From positions 343,904-407,903 of the forward strand of contig CALNVZ010001319.1 in NCBI GenBank assembly GCA_940671915.1: 64,000 bases of DNA, read 5' to 3'. Below, one piece after another: positions 23,281 to 33,377 of this stretch. Within the stretch, counting starts at the first letter, position 1. Every line of letters begins with the position of its first letter. The position numbers and the translations under genes are program-made. The notes beneath the pieces were generated by a model. The model was not told where the DNA came from. It saw nothing but the letters and a program-made list of their open reading frames with translations, and made no database searches. This DNA is from Paracentrotus lividus (taxonomy: Eukaryota > Echinodermata > Echinoidea > Camarodonta > Echinidae).

Positions 23281-23695
23281 ATGAGTCTTGCTGAAATCAA
23301 GCACTTTGTAAGAACGGGGAATTACTACCCTGCAGATCTGTCGGCTGCTGCAAAGAGAAAAGTTCGACGCAGTGCGAAGTCCTACTACTTTGCTGAGGAC
23401 AAGTTGTGGTTTCGTAAGTCATCCGCGGGGGATGCTACATGTGTTCCACAGGTTGCTTCTGCTAGAAGCGACCGGTGGAATCCATGTGGTTCTGGTTCTG
23501 GTTCTGGTTCTTGTTCTGGTTCTAATACTAGTAGTGTGACAGCTCCTGGAGGCGCTGGTGATGCAAGAAGTTCATCGTCATCATCATCATCATCATCGTG
23601 TGCCACTACGACCACTCCGAGGCCAAGAGAAGTCATCGAGGGACAACGGGAACGTGTGACATTGTTGAACATACTACATAGCGGCTCCGGTGGAG
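23281..23695 (+). CDS. First coding exon: retroelement-integrase-like zinc-binding N-terminal region
   Basis: A 138-codon exon begins at ATG 23,281 and ends at a strong donor GAG|GTAAGT (exon end 23,695, phase 1). Residues 1-46 (EIKHFVRTG.., AAKRKVRRSAKSYYF, DKLWFRK) match the segment that precedes the H2C2 zinc finger in Gypsy-type integrases and in host genes derived from them (KRBA2-like, GIN1-like). The end, RVTLLNILHSGSGGG, has the first finger histidine at residue 133. In the family 'GGHFGRDKT' would follow, presumably in the next exon, which I cannot find nearby. A Gly-Ser block (about residues 70-85) and a serine run (about 97-106) interrupt the domain, which is unusual. TATA box, intron donor and clean frame favour a host (domesticated) gene over a fossil. 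Confidence 0.6.
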
Positions 23696-23719
23696 GTAAG
23701 TGACAAGATTTAACAGTTA

Positions 23720-24480
23720 AAGTTAGGGCCGAGGTTATGAGGATAGACCGAGGCTGCAGTGTCCTCATCGTAATCCCCACTCCATTTTTAACAACTAATT
23801 GAAAAGGTTTACAATAGACTTTGGTTGTTTAAAAAAAAAAAATTTAGCACAAAATGTTAAACGATAGGCCTATTGTGGAGATCAAATATTGATGATGAAA
23901 AGCACAGATCTAGATATAGACTAGGCCTAGGCCTAGGCTTAGATCTATAGGATCTAGATCTAGCCTATTAATATTATTAAGCAGCTAGACCACATGAATT
24001 TTTTATTTTGTAATAAACAACTTCATCAAACTGTCTGAAATTTTCAGATCTTGATGAAAAAAATTTAAGATAGGCCTAGTCTAAGCCTAGATATCCAAAT
24101 TTCATAGAATTTCATTCATTATGTTTGTAATAATACTTGATTGAATTTTTGAAGAATTCAGCCAAATGCTCCCCAAGGCTTTGTAGTATAATGTTGGCTC
24201 AACACATGCAGCAGAAACACGGCTTTGCACACACAGAGTGCCACCACACACTTTGTGTGCAATTTTGCATTGAGCTGTGTGGAGCAGTGGGGGAAGGGTA
24301 TTTTTAAATCAATTCCGCCATGTGATCCCATAGGAAAGGTGTAAAATAACTATTGTCATTGGATTTGTCATGATCAATACCTTATAACCTGAAAAAGGCA
24401 CTAAAATAGGTTATTTTATTCCAAAGATACGAGACTTTGAATGAGACTTTTTAATGTCACACAAAAATTGTGGATATTAC
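23720..24480 (+). other. Putative intron sequence after the first exon
   Basis: AT-rich DNA with 'aggcctaggcctaggctt' and 'agatctagatctag' words common in urchin introns. No further exon is recognised, and the next defined feature is a TTAA-type MITE. Confidence 0.4.
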
Positions 24481-24484
24481 TTCA

Positions 24485-24842
24485 AGGGGAAGTTCACCCT
24501 GGAATTTTTTTTTATTTTAAAAAATGCAGAAAAATAAAAGAAAAATGTGAGTAAAAGTTTGAAGAAAATCGAACAAAAAATAGCGAAGTTATGAATATTT
24601 AAAGTTTTGATTATGTGACGTCACATGCGAGCAGCTCTCACATGTGTTGTGTATGTAAATTCCATAAATTCGTCTTTTTTTCATGGTTCTTGATAAAGGA
24701 ATGGGTCAATTTAATAGGGGCATGTATATGAACATAGGTTCGATGATATATCGACCGCAAAGGTGAAATAATTCATATTCTTCTGAAAAAATGACACTTT
24801 ATGGAATTTACATTACATAACACATAGGAGAGCTGCTCGCAA
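24485..24842. mobile_element. Kolobok-like MITE, right end missing (copy 1)
   Basis: The left terminus AGGGGAAGTTCACCCTGGAA is preceded by TTCA, a changed TTAA. The body matches the complete copies at 43,731-44,228 and 55,607-56,096 as far as 'gagagctgctcgc', then stops where the Penelope-like fragment starts. The missing part is about 140 bp. Deletion or replacement at that junction is likely. Confidence 0.75.
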
Positions 24843-25165
24843 GTTACAATAGCCCTTTGAATTCTAAGACCTCAACCTTGTCAAGATCCACGGTATGTCC
24901 CGGCGACTCAATGTGGATGTGCTGCGAGACTTCCGACGAGACAGAGCTGGGGCGACGATGTTCCAAAAATCTAGTCTTCAGGAAACGTTCTGTTTCCCCT
25001 ATGTAGGATTCTTTACAAACACCACTTGAAGTTTTTCCTTGGCAGGGAATCCTATATATTACACCAGTAAGGTTCTTCTTTTCAGTCTTGTCCTTAGGAG
25101 CTACAAGGAATTGCTTCAAAGTTCTAGTAGGTTTGAAGCATACTCTAGCACATCCACATTGAGTC
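24843..25165 (-). pseudogene. Penelope-like element, GIY-YIG region, first part (inverted)
   Basis: On the minus strand, 'FKPTRTLKQFLVAPKD', 'TGVIYRIPC', 'SYIGETERFLKTRFLEHRR' and 'SQHIHIESPGHTVDLDKVEV' are diagnostic of the C-terminal GIY-YIG endonuclease of Penelope-like retroelements: the GIY-like 'GVIY', the YIG of 'SYIGETE', the catalytic Arg of 'KTRFLEHRR'. The segment ends at 24,868, where the domain continues on the opposite strand at 25,149. The reverse transcriptase is absent. Confidence 0.85.
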
Positions 25166-25390
25166 GCCGGGACATGCCGTGGATCTTGACAAGGTTGAAG
25201 TCTTAGACAGGGAGGACAGATGGTTTGAGAGAGGAGTGAAGGAAGCCATCTACATAAGGGCGCACCAACCATCGCTGAATCGTGACGGGGGCCGATACAA
25301 ACTTCCCAGAGTTTATGACCCGATTCTTCGCCGCTACGTCACTTCCGGCAGTGGTGATCAGACGGGTCATTTCCCTGAAGAAGACTGAAG
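25149..25390 (+). pseudogene. Penelope-like element, GIY-YIG region, second part
   Basis: The plus strand repeats 'IESPGHTVDLDKVEVLD' and goes on with 'REDRWFERGVKEAIYIRAHQ' and 'PSLNRDGGRYKLPRVYDPIL', the normal end of the Penelope GIY-YIG domain, including the conserved Glu of 'VKEAIYI'. The coding tail ends in 'GHFPEED'. About 57 bases overlap the inverted first part. The opposed arrangement means the copy is dead. Confidence 0.85.
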
Positions 25391-25507
25391 TGTTCAGTCG
25401 AAAATTTGGAGGTGAATATATTTTGCCTTTTTTCAATTTGCATTTGGATCAAAAGTTTAATTTTGTGGATTTGTCACCAATGCAGTTTAACTTTCATTCG
25501 ATTATAA

Positions 25508-25760
25508 ATCATACGTCTTTATGACGTCTTTAATCACATCATAATCACGTCTAATGCTGGTCAAGAATACGGTGTAAAGACGTCATTAAGACGTCGTAGT
25601 TGACTATTAACGACGTCATAATCACGTCAATATTCGACGTCAATATGACGATGTACTTTGGTGCAAATATTCGTCTTTAAGACGTATTTTTACGACGTCA
25701 ATATGACATGAGATATGTCGTAAAATGACGTAAATAAGACGTCTTTTTTTTAAAGGTTAG
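25508..25760. repeat. Cluster of ACGTC/GACGTC words
   Basis: About 20 occurrences of ACGTC or its complement lie in 250 bp, including several full GACGTC and GACGTCA sites, in both orientations. It resembles the subterminal arrays of the AACGTTTT element at 15,535 with a different core. It follows the Penelope remnant and ends at ordinary DNA. Likely part of a MITE whose ends I cannot place. Confidence 0.65.
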
Positions 25761-25769
25761 GGTTAGCTC

Positions 25770-27740
25770 AAAAACTGTTTAAGACGTGTGAAACTTTTCA
25801 GGCTTATTCATTCTTACTTGCTCCAAATGCATGCAAAATTTCAGAAAATTTGGTCTCATGATGGGGAGGGGGTGGATTGGCCCATCCCCTGGTCGTGAGA
25901 TAACCAAAATAACCCTGCCCATTTAAGGTTAAGATTATTTTCATGAAATGAATAAATTTACTTATAAATAGGCCTACATATATTTTTGAAGGAAATTTCA
26001 TGAGCAATTAAAAAATGGTGAAAAATTAAGGGTCATTGAAATGGGGGTCTTAAATAGGGGCTCTTAAAAAATTGTAGATTTTATTTCATGTATTTTTACA
26101 TATTCATTAATATTTGGCGTTAAAAACTGTTATGAAGTTCAATCTCCTTTAAAAAGTTGCCGAGTGTAATAGTCAACAAAATTTGGGTAAAAGTTTAAAG
26201 TTTCTAATGAACTCTCATGTATTCCTTTGTTTGATTACTTTTTTTTTTCTTCTATTATTTTGATTGTTGTGTATTTCTTAATGTTTTTGGCTCTTTTATG
26301 TTTCGAAAATGAAAGCAAAATGCGATATTAAATTCTATTTAGGTCTGACATTCCATAATGTAAAATTTTATCACCTAACAACTATGTGTGCAGTTTGTTT
26401 TGAACAATAGTTGCACTACATTTTAAAGAAAAAAAGTCATCAAAAGGCATATTTGGGGTTGGCAGCGGTTGAGCACGAGATCATGGATGTTTTATAGTTG
26501 GTTAAATTGGCCGAGATCGACCCATCCCCCAGTCAGAATAGGCATAATTCAGTCTTTATATATTTTATAAAAGAAAAAGATTATTAAGTAAGGAACCATT
26601 GTTTTGGCGTGTAATTAGGAAAGGCGCTCCCCCAGCGAAATAAATAAATAAATAAATAAAATATATATAAAAAAAAAAAGGGGGGGGGTGGGAGGGGAGG
26701 GAAAATAATAATAATATGAACTTCTTATATAGAAACGGACTACCGACCCCTGATTAACCAATGTAACCCTACCCATATGGCTGAGACAAAGTCATGATGA
26801 CCTTTTTCATGGCCGGAGGCCGAAGAAAAAAAGTAACACCTAATTTTTTTTAATCAAACTATGTTTATGAAAAAAATATAACATAATACAGGCGCTATAT
26901 AAAATGCTTGTGAAATTAAAAATTGAGTTTTTGTTGCAATACATAATTACAAACAGGGATTGTGTTTGCTTACATTTTATGTTTAGTTTTCCGTTGTCTG
27001 ATGCATGCTGGTTGGCTTCACCTTGAAGAGATTCGTTAATAAAGGGGTTAAAGGGCCTAGTATTTCTTATATGTGCTGAGAAAGACGCTATAACGGTCAA
27101 ACACATCAGCGGTATAAGGTCGCTATAACTTTACGGGCTTGGCTTTGGAACACACGCGCTCCGATGTGGCTGTGTATCACGGGCAAATGAGTGGCGCTTA
27201 TAGGCCTACGTCCATTGAGACAAGATTTCTTCGTGTGATTTTAGCCAATTCTGAATTAAATTCCCTGAAATAAGCGGTTAATATAGTCAGAATGAGCAAT
27301 CTTAGATCATAAAATGAAGTCAATTTCATTCTAGCTGACAAATTAGTTATCCAATGTGTCATCTATCCCAAAGGGCAAGTCCACGCTATTTGTTCCCAAG
27401 GTGGTGATTTTTCGACTTTTTGACCATTTTTGGGTCAAGTATGTCAGTGGGTTTGTAAAAGTATACATAATGTGTCATATATCACCATAAAGGGTAATGA
27501 AATGAACTTAAAGATGCACGTTCCTCGTAGTGTAGAGGGAATTCAAAATACGTACGCGGGAACGAACTTTGCAAGCTGCCCATTCATACCAACGATGTGC
27601 GACTCTTACGTAGTGGTCCAAAAACCGAAAGCTAGAACGCCCGAACGATTGCCGAAGTCATGAGCCAATTTGTTATCGGCATTGTTCGACTGCTCGCATG
27701 CTCGGATGCATGAGATCGAGAGAAACAGCTTGTACCCGCC
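25770..27740. other. Intergenic DNA, no gene recognised
   Basis: AT-rich DNA with an AAAT-repeat, A-run and G-run tract at 26,640-26,700. The longer minus-strand frame at 26,840-27,106 shows no family resemblance. No RNA gene or defined mobile element is seen. Confidence 0.55.
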
Positions 27741-27747
27741 TGTGTAA

Positions 27748-28154
27748 AGGCGGGCTCACACTATGCGACTTGCTGCGGTGCGATTTTTTTAAACAAATGG
27801 TAGTTTGCATTATAAATGCGACATTTTAAACTTGCAAAGTTCTCTTATGAAATGTAAAAATTGTAAAGGAACAATTTTATCAAAATTTTGTTCCAATGCG
27901 AATCTTCAATTAGGAGTAAAGGTCAAATTACCTTAAAATCGCAAGATCGCAGTGACGTCACTGCGATTTGGAAACCATTAGATTTTATACAGAGAAGGGG
28001 GTTTGTAATCGCCTTGAAATTCAATTTTGATATTCATAGGAATACCCACAACTTTGTACATTATGAATTTCCTTGTTTGAATGTTTATATCAAATAATAT
28101 TAAAGTTTTCCTGAAAAATCGCACCGCAGCAAGTCGCATAGTGTGAGCCCGCCT
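27748..28154. mobile_element. Harbinger-like MITE, 407 bp, 41-bp perfect TIRs
   Basis: Both ends carry a perfect inverted repeat of about 41 bp starting AGGCGGGCTCACACTATGCG, flanked by TAA on each side (27,745-27,747; 28,155-28,157), as expected for PIF/Harbinger (3-bp target). The interior holds a 22-bp perfect palindrome (27,946-27,967) around the CRE core TGACGTCA. No transposase. Perfect ends suggest a recent insertion. Confidence 0.85.
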
Positions 28155-28405
28155 TAAGCGAGAAGGTCGCTATGCATATACATCTCGAGATCCTAATACT
28201 ATACCCACATACACACACACGCTTGTACGCTAATCGCACTCACATGCAGCGCGATCGCGATTGGCTGGCGTGTGTTTGCATAAAACCGTATGCAAATTAA
28301 GCCATGCTCATCGTGAATAGTTCGTGGAACAATGGCGGCTTGCACACAGATCGCATCTTCAGTCCTCGTTTTAGCTTAGCGATGCTCGTGCAGGATCGCC
28401 TTTAA

Positions 28406-30541
28406 CCCTATCAAGACCAAGGTATTTTGATGGTTAATTGGCCCAAGCAAGGGGGGCATATCAATTCTACTCCACGTGAAATGTAAATCTAACGTATGGC
28501 ATTAAATCTTAACATAAAGACGCGTCCATTATTTGAGGAGGGGAAACGCAACATTACATTCGTGAGTTTAGTGGAAATACAGCTGAGCGGCGCAGAAAAT
28601 TATACGGCTCAACATTAATGTCAAATAAACCCGGGCTGACGGCGGCAAGCGAAAAATTGACAACTGCATGCAATTATTACTTAGCGTACAAAAACTCGCC
28701 TAAGAAAACTTCCCTGTGGTGGAATGGTATTGTCCGTCGATCTGTTTGAGCAAATTACTCGTGGACATGAAAGAAATAATTGAACTTTTATCATAGTTTT
28801 CGTAAGTAGATACTTTAGACCAGATTGGGGAAAAAAGACATTCTGGCAAGCCTATAACACGATTGTGCTGAAGTTGTTTTGAGAATCTTTATTTCACATA
28901 GATTGATGTTCCAAACGATTATTAAAATAAATAGTGATCTTGTCACTTCTTGCGAAGACGCCGCCCACATGCGATATGCATGTGATATGCGGAAATATTG
29001 ACCCATCGAGTAAAGATTCTTTTGTGATAATGTAAAAAGTGACAGGACTTTTTCTTAACCAATCGAAATGAATGTACCATCTTTGGAAAGCTGAGAATTC
29101 AAGCTTTTAAAAACTGCGCGAACAGTGAGCTGTAATATAATTATCCGTCATCGAGGAAGATGACTATGCAGCGTATGAGCTATTTTGAGAGCAAAATTGG
29201 CCATATTGTAAAGGAATTTCATCTGACATGGCTTTCGAATTGACACAAGTGAAAGAACTTTTTTCTTTCCTTTCCAATTTGTTATTCCTGTTATTAAAGT
29301 ATTCAGAATCTTAGCTTACCTAATCAGAGCGAACATTTATTTGAAAAATTTGTTGCTCGCCATAATCAAGAAAACAAAGTGAAAAAACTGTGCAAAATAC
29401 AAAATGTCTATGGCCGCGTTCGCTTTGAGTTGAGTGATAGCGCCCTCTTTCCCTTAAGTTTACAACTAGAATTGATAATTTGGGGGGGGGCACATTGTGC
29501 CCCCCTCCATAATTTGTTTATTTTTCATATTTGGCATAAGTTTCAGTTTATTTTATTTCATATTTCACATCAATATAATACAAAATATTCAAAAAAAAAA
29601 AAATACATTCATCAAAAATAAATACATCATAACATAAATTAATCAATACAGGATAATATAACAGTGAAATATGGGGAAATCTAATAAAAAGCTAGGCTTG
29701 TAAGGTATAGATTCCCTTTGTAGTGGTGATAATTCATTCAATGAAATTGGAAAAATAAGGATAGAGCAACTCAAACTCTACAACTTGGTATAACAAAAAT
29801 TTCTCAAGGTAACCATATGGGGGAGCTATATATAGTTTAATAAAGAAATACATAGACAAATGCACAAAATTTGATTTAAATCATTTTGTCTCTCTAAAAA
29901 AACACAGTTCAATGATACAGATTGGTACAAAAATGTTTTATGTTTCATTCATTGTTTATTCATCTATTTAAAATGTTCAAAGTTGCCAAAATTTTATTCT
30001 CTGAAATAAGAAAAATGCAATTGCGCAACTAGAGGGCGCTTTGGCTAATTAACTAAAATAATTGAATTTAAATAGTTTGGGTGCTAATTTTCACTGTTTA
30101 GGTATGCAAAGTGGTTATTCAAACTCTGTGAATTTCAAGGGATAAACTCATTAGAAGATTAGAAATGTGAAAAAATATATATTTCAATATTTACTATTAT
30201 CTATTGTTTTTGCGTCATTTTTCACATGAAAAATAATAAAAACATAAGGATAAGAGTAGTATTCAGTTTAGAATGATATTTCAAATCAATTTGAATTACG
30301 AAACCTCCATAATATTGTTTAAAACTATGGATATCGAAAATGACCAAAAATGGAGAAACATGGTTACCAATTAGTGGTTGCCATGGCAACACGGAATACC
30401 CCCACAAAATATGTATTAAATTGTTCGTGAATAAATTTTAGGAAAAGTCACCAGGTTTGATGGAAAAAGATCCAAGCGTATAGAAATGGCATATGAAAGT
30501 TCGGTAGGGGGGCACATTGTGCCCCCCTTGGTCTTGATAGG
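28406..30541. mobile_element. piggyBac-like element (copy 2), interrupted
   Basis: The left end TTAA + CCCTATCAAGACCA and the right end GGTCTTGATAGG match copy 1 at 19,209. The right flank has lost its full TTAA. A second transposon (28,457-29,479) sits just inside the left end. From 29,481 the sequence again follows copy 1 ('ggatagagcaactcaaactctac', 'tggttgccatggcaa'). Net length without the insert is about 1.1 kb. No coding capacity. Confidence 0.8.
28457..29479 (+). mobile_element. 1-kb TIR element, CATATCAATTCTA ends (copy 1)
   Basis: The unit begins CATATCAATTCTA and ends TAGAATTGAT, with the last bases altered. It is a close inverted counterpart of 31,396-32,388 over its whole length (shared words 'gcatatcgcatgtgg', 'atcatagttttcgta'). 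It interrupts the piggyBac-like copy 2. Inserted between G runs, so any target duplication is hidden. No transposase frame seen. Confidence 0.75.
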
Positions 30542-30544
30542 TAA

Positions 30545-31000
30545 TGCAAATGAGGTCAAAAAGTCATTTCAAGGTCATATGACGTCACAAGGCTCATTAA
30601 TATTCATGAAAAAAAGAATGAATTGCATTAAAAAAGGCTATTTTCATACCATTAATAAATAGGTTTGTCATAGGAGTACAACCAAAAAGTATAAATTTTC
30701 TGTTTCCATATTTTCTTGGCTAACTCTGGTGAAAATATCACAAACCTAGCACATAGCATTCCATATTTTTAGCCTTAAGATATTCAGGTCTCAGAAATGG
30801 TCTCAGAAATGTTACTGAGCTGATGTAAATTCATGCATTTTTATAACTCACCCCCCACCTTTAGAAATTAAACAAAATAAGTGTTTTTTACATTTGTGTT
30901 TTGTATTATGTTTCTTTTGTCTTATCAGAGAGATTTTTTAACAAAAGATGTTGTTACGCCTTGGCTACACCAATTTTAATAATAAATATTACAGGGAATA
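30545..31000. other. Intergenic DNA between MITE copy and minisatellite
   Basis: AT-rich DNA with no recognised gene or repeat. A CRE-like 'atgacgtcac' is at about 30,579. Confidence 0.5.
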
Positions 31001-31017
31001 ATTGTCCCGTGTGTTAC

Positions 31018-31395
31018 CTGGGTGCAGGGTAAAAATGGCAGAGGCAAAAATGGCAGAGGTAAAAATGGCCTCTGCTATTTTTGCCTCCGCCATTTTTACC
31101 TCTGCCATTTTTACCTCTGCCATTTTTTACCTCTGCCATTTTTACCTCTGCCATATTTACCTCTGCCATTTTTACCTCTGCCATTTTTTACCTCTGCCAT
31201 TTTTACCTCTGCCATTTTTACCTCTGCCATTTTTACCTCTGCCATTTTTACCTCCGCCATTTTTACCTCCGCCATTTTTACCTCCGCCATTTTTACCTCT
31301 GCCATTTTGACACCGAACCGTTACCTGACATATTTTTTACCTCCGCCATTTTTACCTCCGCCATTTTTACCTCCGCCATTTTTACACCGAACCGT
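31018..31395. repeat. 16-bp minisatellite 'tttttacctctgccat' with an inverted start
   Basis: About 20 units of 'tttttacctcYgccat' run from 31,074 to 31,395, preceded by three units in the opposite orientation (31,030-31,070), so the left end can fold back. The phrase 'caccgaaccgt' interrupts the array at 31,311 and 31,385, once followed by 'tacctgacatattttt'. That phrase reappears at 32,389, after the inserted element. Long frames in all phases are artefacts of the 16-bp period. Confidence 0.9.
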
Positions 31396-32388
31396 CATAT
31401 CAATTCTAGTTGTAAACTTAAGAGGAAGAGGGCGCTATCACTCTACGCAAAGCGAACGCGGCCATAGACTTCTTGTATTTTGCACAATTTTTTCACTTTG
31501 TTTTCTTGATTATGGCGAGCAACTACCTTTTCAAAGAAATGATCAACTTGAATAAGTACGCTAAGAGTCTGAATTTTTCAAAAATAGGAATAACTTATTG
31601 CAAAGGGGAAAAAAAGTCCTGTCACTTGTGTCAATTCGAAATCCTAGTAAGAGCAAATTCCTGTACAATATGGCCAATTTTGCTATCAAAATAGCTCATA
31701 CGCTGCATAATCATCTTCCTTGATTACGCATAATTATATTACAGCTTAATGATCAAGCAGTTTTAAAAGCTTGAATTCTCAGTTTTCCAAATATGGTACT
31801 TTCATTTCGATTGCTTAAAAAAAAGTCCTGTCACTTTGAACATTATCACAAACAAATCTTTACTCGATGGGTCAATATTTCCGCATATCACATGCATATC
31901 GCATGTGGACGGCGTCTTCGCAAGATGTGACAAGATCACTATTTATATCAATAATCGTTAGGAACATCAATCTATGTGAAATAAAGATTCTGATTACAAC
32001 TTTAGCACAATGGTGTTATAGGCTTGCCATAATGTCTCTTTCCCCAATCTGGTATGAAGCATCTACCTACGAAAACTATGATAAAAGTTCAATTATTTAT
32101 TTCATATCCATGACTAATTTCCTCGAACGGATCGACTGATAATACCATTTTACCGACAGGGAAGTTTTTTTTGTACGCTAAGTAATAATTGCATGCAGTT
32201 GTCAATCGGTCGCTTCCCGCCGTTAGCGCGGGTTTTGTTGACATTCTGCGCCGCTGAGCTGCATGTATTTCCACTAAACTCCTGAATGTAATGTTGCGTT
32301 TCCCCTCCTCAAATAATGGACGCGTCTCTATGTTAAGATTTAATGTCATACGTTAGATTTACATTTCACGTGGAGTAGAATTGATATG
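31396..32388 (-). mobile_element. 1-kb TIR element, CATATCAATTCTA ends (copy 2, inverted)
   Basis: Perfect 13-bp termini CATATCAATTCTA and TAGAATTGATATG bound 993 bp that match 28,457-29,479 in reverse. The uninterrupted target phrase 'accgaaccgttacctgac' is present at 31,312. Here it reads 'accgt' + element + 'tacctgac', so insertion happened between T and T with no visible target duplication. No transposase frame. Confidence 0.8.
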
Positions 32389-32389
32389 T

Positions 32390-32920
32390 ACCTGACATAT
32401 TTTTTAAAACTTGAAGTTGCATTGACGTTAAAATATGTCCTTACAATGCTTATTACATGTTTAAGAGGATAAGACCATGCAAGTTTAGATCTACTTTTTA
32501 AATTCAGAGTTATGTGTGAACAAAGTCAAAATTTGAAAACACCCTTTTTCTGGTCCCGTTTGTTACCAACGAATAAATGATCATAAATTAATTATGAGTT
32601 TAGTTCAATTATTTTTTATGTTTTTGTTGAAGATTCGTAGCACCTTCAAGAATATAACTAAGGATTGAGATTTCTTTCAAGATTTTTCAAAGAAGCCCTA
32701 TTTATGGCTCTGAATGTCCCGTTTGTTACCGCGCAAAATAGTTTGGATTTCCCCCAAAACTAAATAAACCCTTTAAAACCACTGCAACAGCGAATAATCT
32801 TTTGATGTTTCGAGCGTACCCTTTCCCGAAGTGAACTCAAATGAAACAATAAAGAACAAGTTAGACATTTAGATTTATGTCTATTGATTTTACCTCGAGG
32901 CAGATTTTCTTTGTGATTTA
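32390..32920. other. Intergenic DNA
   Basis: AT-rich. 'tcccgtttgttacc' occurs twice (about 32,566 and 32,719), suggesting an old short duplication. No gene. Confidence 0.5.
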
Positions 32921-32924
32921 TTAA

Positions 32925-33372
32925 AGGTAGTGTCATCCTTTTGCAGACAAAAATATTACATTTCTAGTTTTTGAGAGGATATAGTAATATATCAATGACT
33001 ATATCTTCCCACAAAATGATTAAGCTTATATGTGTATGTTTGTCATTATATTGCGATTATCATAATTCATTCCTTTTTTCGAACCTCGAAAAATATACCG
33101 TACGTTGCGAACCGTTGACCGTTAGCGCAGATAATAAAGCACGCTGATGCGCCGTGTGTATATTGCTGTGTGTGGTCCGGGCTGCACGCGCTGTAATATC
33201 CACGATGTTGATGGAGAGCTGGTCTAGATTGGTAGTCAGATTGTTGTTTCATATTACTGATCTAGGCAACCTATAACAGTAAAATTGAAAAGACAGTATA
33301 GGTTGATCATATTCTAAAGTTATGCCAAGTTGCATTAGTTTTCGCATTTTGTGAAAAAGGATGACACTACCT
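32925..33372. mobile_element. Kolobok-like MITE, 448 bp
   Basis: TTAA flanks both ends (32,921-32,924; 33,373-33,376) and the 18-bp inverted repeats AGGTAGTGTCATCCTTTT are perfect. AGG ends with TTAA targets fit Kolobok; TTAA alone would also allow piggyBac. No transposase. Confidence 0.8.
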
Positions 33373-33377
33373 TTAAT

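Noticed and set aside
23281-23695. Intact LTR retrotransposon polyprotein
   Set aside because: Only the pre-finger region of an integrase-like domain is present, with a promoter and intron donor; no protease, polymerase or terminal repeats were seen nearby.
31002-31555. Long overlapping frames of up to 177 codons with CHFYL / PPFLP repeats
   Set aside because: They are produced by the 16-bp minisatellite being open in several phases; no non-repeat domain.
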